Source: Maribacter orientalis (lineage in GTDB: Bacteria > Bacteroidota > Bacteroidia > Flavobacteriales > Flavobacteriaceae). Taken from it: a DNA stretch of 64,000 nucleotides. Of the stretch, positions 44,318 to 52,171 are shown piece by piece (positions within the stretch are counted from its first letter, which is position 1; the number at the start of each line of letters is the position of its first letter). Below the pieces are notes generated by a model. That model was not told the DNA's origin. It did no database searches and saw only the letters and a list, made by a program, of their open reading frames with translations. The position numbers and the translations under genes were made by a program. The stretch is from positions 7,883-71,882 of the forward strand of contig NZ_FNZN01000001.1 in the NCBI RefSeq assembly GCF_900109345.1, written 5' to 3'.

Positions 44318-46378
44318 TTATTGTTTTGGTTTGATTTCCAACAGAAGGAAGTCATCGAAGGAGCCATTATAAATGGGATTTGCTCCTGAAATCTCTCCCA
44401 ACGTTTCATTGTTAAAATAATCCCTAACAAGATAGGTCTTACTTTGATCGAGACCTTTCAATTGGATATCCCCATCCCAATTATCCGCATAAAAGGCATA
44501 AAATAGAACATCATCCTTTTGAATGACATGTCCTTCTGGCTTGTCATAACCAATGTCATATACCCCACCCAAATAGGTGCCTTTGGAGAGCATCATGTTG
44601 TTATAAAGATCAAACCATTTCTTCCAGATTTTTTCCTTCTCTGGGGTCAATACATATTTTCCGGAGGCACTGGGATTGTCTTTGGGCCAAGTAAACTTTG
44701 TGCCGAGTACCGCTCCAATACCAAATGAAGTTGCAAAATCATCTGCGCCATCGCTTAACTCCACATGGTCCCCATAATAGGCCGTATTGGGAACCAAGGC
44801 CTTATAGGTCTTTCCTTTATGGCGAATCTGCCAACTGGAAAGCGGATCAGAAGATACCGCTTGGTTCATTGAAGCCATGTTGTAAAAAGACATGCATGTA
44901 CCACAGGGGCAGTTTTCTACTACAGCATTTGGCTTAATGCTACGGGCCTCATCATATATCATTTGGAAGAAAGCGGGTACACCTTCAACAGAATTGTTAG
45001 GGTTTTCCAACGTATGGTCTGAAGCAACGGCGTTCATGTGCTGACCGTCCATTTTTAAACCATCAAATCCCCATTCTTCCATGAATAAATGTATTGTTTC
45101 CTTGGTATGGGCTATAGTAGCTTCTTTAGTAGGGGAGAGGTAATAGGAATTCCACCATGTTATGTATTGTGGTGAACCATCTTCTTGGATAATTTTACTA
45201 TCCGGATGTTCTCTTAAAACCTTGCTTCCTGGATCGGCTGCCAAAGGTGTCCACCATACTTTAGCCTTCAGTCCGTTATCATGTATTTTATCTACCAATC
45301 TTTTTATTTCTATGTTTCCTTGCGGAAATTTTTTTGGGTCCGCGTTCCAATCTCCCTCTGCAATCTGAAAGCCGTCGTCAAGAACAGCCCATTTAATTCC
45401 AAGCTCCTTTACTTTTGGTAGTGTGCCTATAACCTCATTTAACGTGAAATTCCTTTCATAGCCCCATGCGCACCAAATGGGTTCAAAAGAAGCTTCCTCT
45501 GGTTCCACGATGGTGATTCCCTTGGCTTGCATTAATTCTGAATATTTTGAAAGGCTTGTAAAATAATCACCAGTGCTTATGGAAACAAAAGTTTCCAGCG
45601 TCTGAATAGTGTCTTTGGATTTCCAAATGGTATGATTATCAAAATCTTCCTGTACGCCTAACTTAGCCACTAAAGGATTTGACAATACTTCTGTAGGTAG
45701 GCTAACCTGTTTGGGAACCAATGCTAAATGGCCCACAGCAATATTTACGTCTTTTCGCCATACAGAACTTACGGGAATCCCACCTCCATAATCGGAGTCA
45801 TTCATGCCCATAAAGTTTTTTTGATAATAACCAGCCTCTAGCGGTCTAACCCAGTCACTTCTCGCTGAGGTAGAGCTTCCTTGAAAAGCCCAAAAGGGCG
45901 GCGCATCATTTTGGGAGTCTATAGTGTATGTGTTGTTTGACCAATGATCTACAATAAGATTTTCCGATGAAGTATTAACGTAGGTAACTTGTGTTGATAC
46001 TAGGTCTGGGAATGAGTCGTATGCTGTCAAGCGCACCGTTTTTAGAATATTTATTCCTTCGTCTTCATAAAGCCCTTGCAATACCCATTGTTTCCCGGTT
46101 AGCGCTCCATCAATAGTAGACTCCTTCGTTTCTTGATATTCAAACTTTTCAATAGTGTTACCGTTTACTTCTATATTCTCTGACGGTTGAAAAGACGAAA
46201 CAAGTGCTTTGGTGTCGGGAAGGTTACTTGATATTTTGGTTTGCAAATACCCGTCCACCTCATAATCCAAAGCGCCATGTTCAATTTTGAGCACTGCATT
46301 ATTGCCCGAATCCGTATTACAGCTCACAAAGGGCATGAAAATAACAAGTGCTAGGATTTTTAGACTGAAATATCTCAT
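44318..46378 (-). CDS. GH36-like alpha-galactosidase / alpha-N-acetylgalactosaminidase lipoprotein
   Basis: 686 residues. Lipoprotein signal (LVIFMPFVSCNTD). A large N-terminal beta-supersandwich (about 25-290) precedes a TIM barrel typical of clan GH-D: AVLDDGF (331-337), the nucleophile Asp444 in GLKMDGQ, ENCPCGTCMS (489-498), and the likely acid/base Asp511 in SSDPLSSW. Substrate choice between galactose and GalNAc cannot be read with certainty; GH109 and AgaS-like neighbours favour an amino-sugar context. Its ATG follows directly on the amidohydrolase stop (46379). Confidence 0.87.
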   Translation of the reverse strand: MRYFSLKILALVIFMPFVSCNTDSGNNAVLKIEHGALDYEVDGYLQTKISSNLPDTKALVSSFQPSENIEVNGNTIEKFEYQETKESTIDGALTGKQWVLQGLYEDEGINILKTVRLTAYDSFPDLVSTQVTYVNTSSENLIVDHWSNNTYTIDSQNDAPPFWAFQGSSTSARSDWVRPLEAGYYQKNFMGMNDSDYGGGIPVSSVWRKDVNIAVGHLALVPKQVSLPTEVLSNPLVAKLGVQEDFDNHTIWKSKDTIQTLETFVSISTGDYFTSLSKYSELMQAKGITIVEPEEASFEPIWCAWGYERNFTLNEVIGTLPKVKELGIKWAVLDDGFQIAEGDWNADPKKFPQGNIEIKRLVDKIHDNGLKAKVWWTPLAADPGSKVLREHPDSKIIQEDGSPQYITWWNSYYLSPTKEATIAHTKETIHLFMEEWGFDGLKMDGQHMNAVASDHTLENPNNSVEGVPAFFQMIYDEARSIKPNAVVENCPCGTCMSFYNMASMNQAVSSDPLSSWQIRHKGKTYKALVPNTAYYGDHVELSDGADDFATSFGIGAVLGTKFTWPKDNPSASGKYVLTPEKEKIWKKWFDLYNNMMLSKGTYLGGVYDIGYDKPEGHVIQKDDVLFYAFYADNWDGDIQLKGLDQSKTYLVRDYFNNETLGEISGANPIYNGSFDDFLLLEIKPKQ

Positions 46379-47443
46379 TTATTTTAATATTTTTCTTGCG
46401 TTTTCACTATATACCTTTCTTAAGGTCTCGTCGTCAAGGTCCAAACCGTTTAATGGCCAATGGTAACTAAAAAGGTCATTCTCATAAAAATGTTCATCTG
46501 CTGTCTCTAGAATTCTGAACGTAGTTTGATACATTGAGTCGTCCATTCCCATATCTGTTCCGTAAAGTAATCGATCTTGGTATTTTTTAAAGAAGGCTTT
46601 AGTAGCCCTTGGTACCGGAGCTACCTCGGCATATCTAGCAGATATATCGGCGTACAGGTTTGGGTACTTATCAAATAAATTGCCAAGAATACTCAAATCG
46701 TAACCGCAATTGGCATAATGACAGGCTATAAATGTGGTGCCAGGGTTATTGGATACAGCCTCTTCCAATGTTCCTATTAAATCAGCGTGTGGCAACACAT
46801 TAGGGTTAGAAGTATCAATTTTCCATTTAGCTGCATTCATTAAACCATCGTTTTGGTTATCTATTGGTTCATACATCCAAATGGGTTCAGCAACGTGAAT
46901 ATTGACAGGCATTCCCAATTCACCACAACGTTTTAGCAAGGGCTGCATCCTAGGGTCGTTAAAGTGCATTCCAGGTGCTGGGGTTGGTCCAGAATTGGCC
47001 ATTCCAAGTCCTTTATCCCCTAATTCACCTACTCCTTTGGCACCTACCTTAAAGCAGCGTTCAAGTTCTTTAATTGCTTTCTGCACATACCCTGGCTCCT
47101 CATAGCCGGAATAGTCGAATCCGCACCAAACTTCAAAGCGGTCCCCATATTTTGAATAAGCATTATAAATGCTGTCGAACTTCGTTCCTGTTTGGTACGT
47201 TAGAATGATTGTTTTTTCAACTCCTTTGGCATCCATGGTCATTATCCACGCTCTTATTTCTTCATCGGATGAGGCGTAGGGATGGGAGTGCACATCAATT
47301 ATGGGATATTTAGCCTTGGAAATGACGGTTTTTTGAATATTATAGATCGATTTTGGTCGGTAATCCTTTAGTAGAATGTCTTCTTGGGCCCTAGAGCTAA
47401 AAATTCCAAAACAAATACATAATAGTAAAATGATTCTATTCAT
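46379..47443 (-). CDS. Exported amidohydrolase (Amidohydro_2 type), pair A member 2
   Basis: 354 residues. Signal peptide (MNRIILLLCICFGIFSSRAQ). The metal pair is His52-x-His54 (DVHSHPY). CGELGMPVNIHVAEP, FIACHYANC and LLYGTDMGM follow. It resembles 37137-38225 most. Translation is likely coupled to the GH36 gene (no gap) and to the aldolase upstream (two bases). Its place between a cytoplasmic aldolase and a lipoprotein glycosidase ties it firmly to this pathway, but its reaction is unknown. Confidence 0.88.
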   Translation of the reverse strand: MNRIILLLCICFGIFSSRAQEDILLKDYRPKSIYNIQKTVISKAKYPIIDVHSHPYASSDEEIRAWIMTMDAKGVEKTIILTYQTGTKFDSIYNAYSKYGDRFEVWCGFDYSGYEEPGYVQKAIKELERCFKVGAKGVGELGDKGLGMANSGPTPAPGMHFNDPRMQPLLKRCGELGMPVNIHVAEPIWMYEPIDNQNDGLMNAAKWKIDTSNPNVLPHADLIGTLEEAVSNNPGTTFIACHYANCGYDLSILGNLFDKYPNLYADISARYAEVAPVPRATKAFFKKYQDRLLYGTDMGMDDSMYQTTFRILETADEHFYENDLFSYHWPLNGLDLDDETLRKVYSENARKILK

Positions 47444-47445
47444 GA

Positions 47446-48264
47446 CTAACTGAAATTTATTGTTTTTAATTTTGCGCTGACCAATGCGGTAGCTGCGGAT
47501 GTGGCCTTGGGGAATACCTGTCTTAGGTCTATATTATCGGTATGTTTTAAGGTCTCTTGAAGTGATTTCATGAAAATGTTCTTAATCTCCGTTGCCAAAT
47601 TTATTTTGGTGATACCCATTTTAATGGCACGCTGTAATTGGTCGTTAGGGATTCCTGAGCTTCCATGAAGTACTAGGGCTGCATCCATTGCTTTATTGAT
47701 TTCACCAATAAGCTCTAATTGTAATTTGGGTGTTTCCTTATAAAAACCATGCGCAGAACCCACAGCTACTGCCAAGGCATTTATACCCGTCGCCTCTACA
47801 AACTCCTTAGCCTCGTCTGGGCGGGTATATATCATTTTTTGTTCTTGACCAAGTTTTGAAATATATCCTAACTCTGCTTCTACATTTATGTCATATTCAG
47901 TAGCATAGTCTACAATCTCTTTTGTTATTGCTATGTTTTCGGCAAAAGGTTTTTCACTGGCGTCTATCATTACCGAGTCAAATCCTGCATCGATACACCT
48001 TTTTACCAATTCTACATCCTGACCATGGTCTAGGTGGAGCCATGCTTTCACCCCATATTGTAAAATGGCGGCCCGGGCAAGCGATGTAGCGACCTCTAGC
48101 CCCATGTAATGTATGGAACTCTCTGAAAGCTGTAAAATCAGTTCTGAATTTGTATCACGGGCTGCTGTCAGGACAGCGGCTAGAGTCTCAAAATTATAGA
48201 AATTTGTTGCGAGTAGCGCCCTGCCTGTTTGTTTGTTCTGTTTTAATTTTTCTTTTAATCCCAT
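47446..48264 (-). CDS. Class II sugar-bisphosphate aldolase (GatY/KbaY type)
   Basis: 272 residues. A zinc-dependent cytoplasmic aldolase: catalytic Asp79 next to zinc ligand His80 (LHLDHGQD), further ligands His172 (GSAHGF) and His200 (LHGSSG), and the phosphate loop KINLATE. The length fits tagatose-1,6-bisphosphate or fructose-1,6-bisphosphate aldolases of the GatY/KbaY group. In this island it would split tagatose 1,6-bisphosphate into DHAP and glyceraldehyde 3-phosphate. It lies 3 bases after the PfkB gene at 48268-49212. Confidence 0.87.
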   Translation of the reverse strand: MGLKEKLKQNKQTGRALLATNFYNFETLAAVLTAARDTNSELILQLSESSIHYMGLEVATSLARAAILQYGVKAWLHLDHGQDVELVKRCIDAGFDSVMIDASEKPFAENIAITKEIVDYATEYDINVEAELGYISKLGQEQKMIYTRPDEAKEFVEATGINALAVAVGSAHGFYKETPKLQLELIGEINKAMDAALVLHGSSGIPNDQLQRAIKMGITKINLATEIKNIFMKSLQETLKHTDNIDLRQVFPKATSAATALVSAKLKTINFS

Positions 48265-48267
48265 AGG

Positions 48268-49212
48268 TTAGAGTGTAAATTCAAATTTCTCTTGAGCTTT
48301 TATTCTTACGGATTCAATGTTTTCAAATGCTGCAGTGCCACCAGGTTCGAGCGTGTTGATGGCCCCCATAACATTACCTACTTCCACACACCTGTCCAAG
48401 CTAGATCCTTTAACGAACTCACTAATAAACCCAGCATCAAAACTATCTCCGGCACCGATGCAATCGACTACCTTGCTATTTAGAAATGCAGGTTTCGAAG
48501 TTAGTTTTCCTTTTTCCCAAAGATGGGCACCATGTACACCATCTTTGATGACAACACAATTTGAATAGTTCTTTATTTTTTCAATTCCTGCAGATATGGT
48601 ATCGGTGCCGGTAATATTTTTAAATTCCATAACATTGGGCATCCAAATGTCAATATGAGGTAACAACTGCTCCAATTCCAAATCCCAATTTTCAGCTGGG
48701 TCCCATTGGGGGTCCATTGATGTTTTAAGTCCCAATTTTTTGGCGCGTTTAAAGAGTTCTATTGCCTCATTCTTTATTCCCTTTTGTAGGAATATGGAAC
48801 TCAAATGCAGGTGTTTGGAGCTCAACAACATTTCATCTGTAATATCTGCTGTTGAAAGGTGCTCCATGGCCCCTGGAAAGGTAACATTGGCACGATCCAT
48901 TCCGTAGTTCATGACAATCGTTAACCCCGTACTGTATTTTTTTGTGGTTACAACAAAATCCGTATTTACTTTTTTATTCTGTAATGATTTTTTAATCAAA
49001 TCGGCAAAACTATCTTCTCCTAAAAGGCCTACCATAGCAACGGACTTACCCAAAGAACTTAAATTACTTGCAAAAATGGCGGAACTGCTTCCCAGCACTA
49101 CATTAAGCTCGCTTGCCAAAATTTCTTTCCCAATCATTGGGAAACCTTTGATGTCATCTAAAATAATGTCAACATTTAATTCTCCAATTACCAGTACATC
49201 AAAAGATATCAT
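48268..49212 (-). CDS. Ribokinase-type PfkB sugar kinase
   Basis: 314 residues. N-terminal VIGELNVDIILDD and C-terminal GAGDSFDAGF (catalytic Asp) are clear. The N-terminal glycine pair is replaced by VVLGSSSAIFA. It belongs to the ribokinase/ketohexokinase side of PfkB, distinct from the LacC/FruK-like kinase at 28979. Possible roles are phosphorylation of the imported free sugar or tagatose-6-phosphate kinase; the first would fill the missing GalNAc or galactosamine kinase step. First gene of the long minus-strand cluster, directly before the aldolase. Confidence 0.85.
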   Translation of the reverse strand: MISFDVLVIGELNVDIILDDIKGFPMIGKEILASELNVVLGSSSAIFASNLSSLGKSVAMVGLLGEDSFADLIKKSLQNKKVNTDFVVTTKKYSTGLTIVMNYGMDRANVTFPGAMEHLSTADITDEMLLSSKHLHLSSIFLQKGIKNEAIELFKRAKKLGLKTSMDPQWDPAENWDLELEQLLPHIDIWMPNVMEFKNITGTDTISAGIEKIKNYSNCVVIKDGVHGAHLWEKGKLTSKPAFLNSKVVDCIGAGDSFDAGFISEFVKGSSLDRCVEVGNVMGAINTLEPGGTAAFENIESVRIKAQEKFEFTL

Positions 49213-49843
49213 TGTATTTATAATTTTAAATTTTTTAAACTTTATTTCTGATTTGAGTTATTTACTCATTTCTTAAAAGTCTTAATGGACAATATTTTTT
49301 AAACTCAATTTGAATAGCCGACCATTTTTGGAACAAAATTTTGATTTAAAATTTATACCGCAAATACTGCTTGCTACTCTGTAAATTATAAATTAAGACC
49401 TTTTGTTTATGTAAATATAAAATTATAAATTAACTTATTCTACCTTTTTATTTTAAAGAAAATCTTTTTTTTAGTTATTTTTCAATCTAATTTAAATTTA
49501 TTCGGGTTGAAACAAATCCACCAAAAGAATAAGTAAGTAATCTTTTAGATGGTATCCTAGTAATTAACTATGATTAAAAAATTAGACTTAAGATAATCTG
49601 GGATAAACAAGGAAAGTTCAGCCCTCGTTAAGGTGATGACTTTTGCATTTACCTGTTTTAAACCTGTATTGAACCCGGGATGAAGTAGGAAACTGGTATG
49701 AAAAGAATTTTCGGGGTATTTAAGATGTAATATTTTAAGATTTAAATCCAATTAGAGTTAGCTACCCTGTTAAAATAATGTTCAATTTTTCGGGACAATT
49801 AGGGTAGCCTATTCAAAGTGTTTTCTAGCTATAATTTTGAACT
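49213..49843. other. 631-base AT-rich region upstream of the main enzyme cluster
   Basis: No gene is supported; one 64-codon frame has no family likeness. The promoter of the kinase-aldolase cluster must lie here, but no clear TTG/TAnnTTTG pair is visible. A 14-base direct repeat AAATTATAAATTAA occurs at 49383-49396 and 49420-49433, a possible regulator site or plain AT-rich chance. Confidence 0.5.
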
Positions 49844-50629
49844 TCAAGCTATAATAAGTTGAATGTTTTGATCTTTTAGCCAGTTTCTGTCCTCCTTACT
49901 TAACTTTTCATCCGTAATTACAATATCGATTTTTTTCGTGGGACATATAAAGGCTAGGCTCCTTCGTCTAAATTTGCTAGAATCAGCAACAAGGATGACT
50001 TCTTTGGTTATTCCAATCATCACTTGATTTAATGACGCTTCTTCTATATTTGGCGTGAAAGCACCTTCCGTGATATCAAATCCGTCAACACCCAGAAATA
50101 GTTTGTCTACGTAAAAATTCCGCATACTTTTTTCTGCCAATGGTCCTACTAGTGAATGTGAATTTTTTCGTAAGGTGCCTCCTGGAACGATGATATTGAT
50201 GTTTGGATATTTGAGTAATTCATTTGCGATGTTTAAGGCATTGGTGATTACGTTTAAAGATTTGTTTGAATTTAAATTCTTTGCAATTTCCATTGTAGTG
50301 GTTCCTGAATCTAAAATTATGGTCTCACCAGAATTCACTAGCTCAGCAGCTTTTTTGCCAATCCTTATTTTTTCCTTGTAATTTATCTTATCCTTTTCCG
50401 ATAATTGAAAATCCATACTTACTTTATTTTCATTTATCATAGCACCGCCTCTTGAGCGAATAAGCAAACCTTTAGTCTCAAATAATTCCAGATCGTTACG
50501 TATGGTGACCTCACTAACTCCAAATGTTGCACTAAGTTCGTGTACGAAGACCTGTCCATCCTCATCAAGTAAATTAAGTATTTTTTTACGGCGTTCAACC
50601 GTAGACCTTTTTGTTTTTGCTCCCTTCAT
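49844..50629 (-). CDS. DeoR-family transcriptional regulator (AgaR-like)
   Basis: 261 residues. N-terminal DeoR helix-turn-helix (STVERRKKILNLL; FGVSEVTIRNDLELFE; GLLIRSRGGAM). The C-terminal sugar-phosphate sensor domain begins near IILDSGTTTMEIAKNL, in the isomerase-like fold. Known: DeoR regulators bind sugar phosphates and usually repress neighbouring catabolic genes. It is divergent from the AgaS-like gene with 165 bases between, the classic place for autoregulation. It probably controls the kinase, aldolase, isomerase and perhaps susC genes. Confidence 0.92.
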   Translation of the reverse strand: MKGAKTKRSTVERRKKILNLLDEDGQVFVHELSATFGVSEVTIRNDLELFETKGLLIRSRGGAMINENKVSMDFQLSEKDKINYKEKIRIGKKAAELVNSGETIILDSGTTTMEIAKNLNSNKSLNVITNALNIANELLKYPNINIIVPGGTLRKNSHSLVGPLAEKSMRNFYVDKLFLGVDGFDITEGAFTPNIEEASLNQVMIGITKEVILVADSSKFRRRSLAFICPTKKIDIVITDEKLSKEDRNWLKDQNIQLIIA

Positions 50630-50742
50630 TTTCTTATGATTTTGGCATTTTAAAAGCTAATATATAAACATATGCCACCAATAAGGTAAAAATTTGTTTT
50701 CAAATAAATAAAATTACTATACGAAACTTTAAGTAGGTTTTA

Positions 50743-50750
50743 TATATTTG
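50743..50750 (+). promoter_or_regulatory. Candidate -7 box for the agaS-like gene
   Basis: TATATTTG, an exact match to TAnnTTTG, 44 bases before the start codon. No clear TTG -33 box. AACTTT-containing segments lie on both sides (about 50725-50730 and 50765-50771 in opposite orientation) and could be operator half-sites. Confidence 0.5.
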
Positions 50751-50794
50751 TAACATAAGGATATGAAAGTTACATATCACGTAATAACTACTTT

Positions 50795-51949
50795 ATGAAA
50801 TACTTGGATATTGAGGCTTCTCAATTAAAAGTTGTCGGCGGATTTGATACGGCAAAAGAAATAGCAGAACAACCTGAACTTTGGATTAAAATATTTGAAA
50901 AATTAGTTAGGGATAAAGAAAGGATCGCCCCATTTCTAAATTCGGTCTTGAAAGAAACTAAAAAAATTATCTTGACTGGTGCTGGTACGAGTGCCTATAT
51001 CGGTCATTCTGTAGAAGGCTGCATTCAACGAAATACTGGCATTACTACTGTATCGATAGCTACCACTCATATCGTATCACATCCAAATGATTATCTAGAA
51101 CGGGAAACTCCAACATTATTGATTTCTTTCGCAAGATCTGGAAATAGCCCCGAAAGTATTGCTGTGGTGAAGCTTGCAGATACTTATTTGAATCATTGTT
51201 TTCATTTAATCATTACTTGTAGCGAAGAAGGGGATTTGGCAAAATACTCTTCGAAAAATAAACACATGGTTTTTTTATTGCCGCCGGAATCCAATGATAA
51301 AAGTCTTGCGATGACGGGTAGCTATTCAGGAATGCTCTTAACAATTTTACTGATGAGTAATTTCGATAAATTGGATTCAAAAAAAGAAGTGGTAAAGGCT
51401 ATTGTCAAGTATGCAAATCAGTTGCTTCATAAAAAATTAGACCAAATTAGAAAAATTGCTCAATTGGATTTTACACGAGCCGTTTTTCTTGGTTCTGGAC
51501 CGCTTTATGGCACGGCTATGGAATCCCATCTCAAATTACAGGAACTAACCGATGGTTTGGTTATCTGTAAAAATGATTCGTATTTGGGATTTAGGCACGG
51601 ACCTAAGGCTGTAGTTGATGAGAATACGTTGCTGGTATATTATTTCTCAAATAATAAAAAAGTACTCCAATATGAAATAGATCTTGTCCAAGGGATGGGA
51701 GTTGGTAAGAGGCCATTGAAACAGATAGGAATCACCACCCGTGAAGAATGTATACCTTTTATTGATGATCTCATTGTTCTGGACGATGACGAATCAATAA
51801 TTATTGATGATGAATATCTTTCAGTCTGCTACATAGTACTCGGACAGCTATTAGGATTTTACAAATCTTTAAATTTAAATCTACAACCAGACTCTCCCTC
51901 TACCACAGGTGCAATTTCAAGAGTGGTCAAAGGGGTTAAAATTTACTAA
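50795..51949 (+). CDS. agaS: AgaS-like SIS-domain sugar isomerase/deaminase
   Basis: 384 residues with two SIS domains, as in AgaS and GlmS-type isomerases. TGAGTSAYIGHSVEG (about 56-70), SFARSGNSPES and a late FRHGPKAVVDENT block are the phosphosugar-binding segments. Known: AgaS converts galactosamine 6-phosphate to tagatose 6-phosphate with loss of ammonia. It is the strongest pointer to galactosamine catabolism in this island. Divergent from the DeoR-like regulator, with susC 222 bases downstream. Confidence 0.88.
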   Translation: MKYLDIEASQLKVVGGFDTAKEIAEQPELWIKIFEKLVRDKERIAPFLNSVLKETKKIILTGAGTSAYIGHSVEGCIQRNTGITTVSIATTHIVSHPNDYLERETPTLLISFARSGNSPESIAVVKLADTYLNHCFHLIITCSEEGDLAKYSSKNKHMVFLLPPESNDKSLAMTGSYSGMLLTILLMSNFDKLDSKKEVVKAIVKYANQLLHKKLDQIRKIAQLDFTRAVFLGSGPLYGTAMESHLKLQELTDGLVICKNDSYLGFRHGPKAVVDENTLLVYYFSNNKKVLQYEIDLVQGMGVGKRPLKQIGITTREECIPFIDDLIVLDDDESIIIDDEYLSVCYIVLGQLLGFYKSLNLNLQPDSPSTTGAISRVVKGVKIY

Positions 51950-52035
51950 ATCCTATTTGATAATATGATGAGAACGTTTAAAAAAAAGGAAAAATAATAT
52001 TTAAGAAAGGTTATATAATTTTTTAATTTATATTT

Positions 52036-52048
52036 CTTTCGTTATAAT
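52036..52048 (+). promoter_or_regulatory. Candidate regulator site upstream of susC
   Basis: CTTTCGTTATAAT; its first eight bases equal those before the PfkB kinase at 28926. It lies 123 bases before susC, just ahead of a -7-like TATATTTA (52061-52068). Inference only. Confidence 0.3.
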
Positions 52049-52171
52049 CAAAATTTTACATATATTTAACTTAGTTTAGGATTTCTAACATCAACATATA
52101 ATGAAGATCATATATCCAAATAAAACTAATTAACTTAAAACTAATTCAATTAACTTAAACCACTCTATATT

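Noticed and set aside
49557..49751. A 64-codon minus-strand frame upstream of the kinase-aldolase cluster
   Set aside because: No recognisable domain and AT-rich intergenic context; more likely part of the regulatory region.
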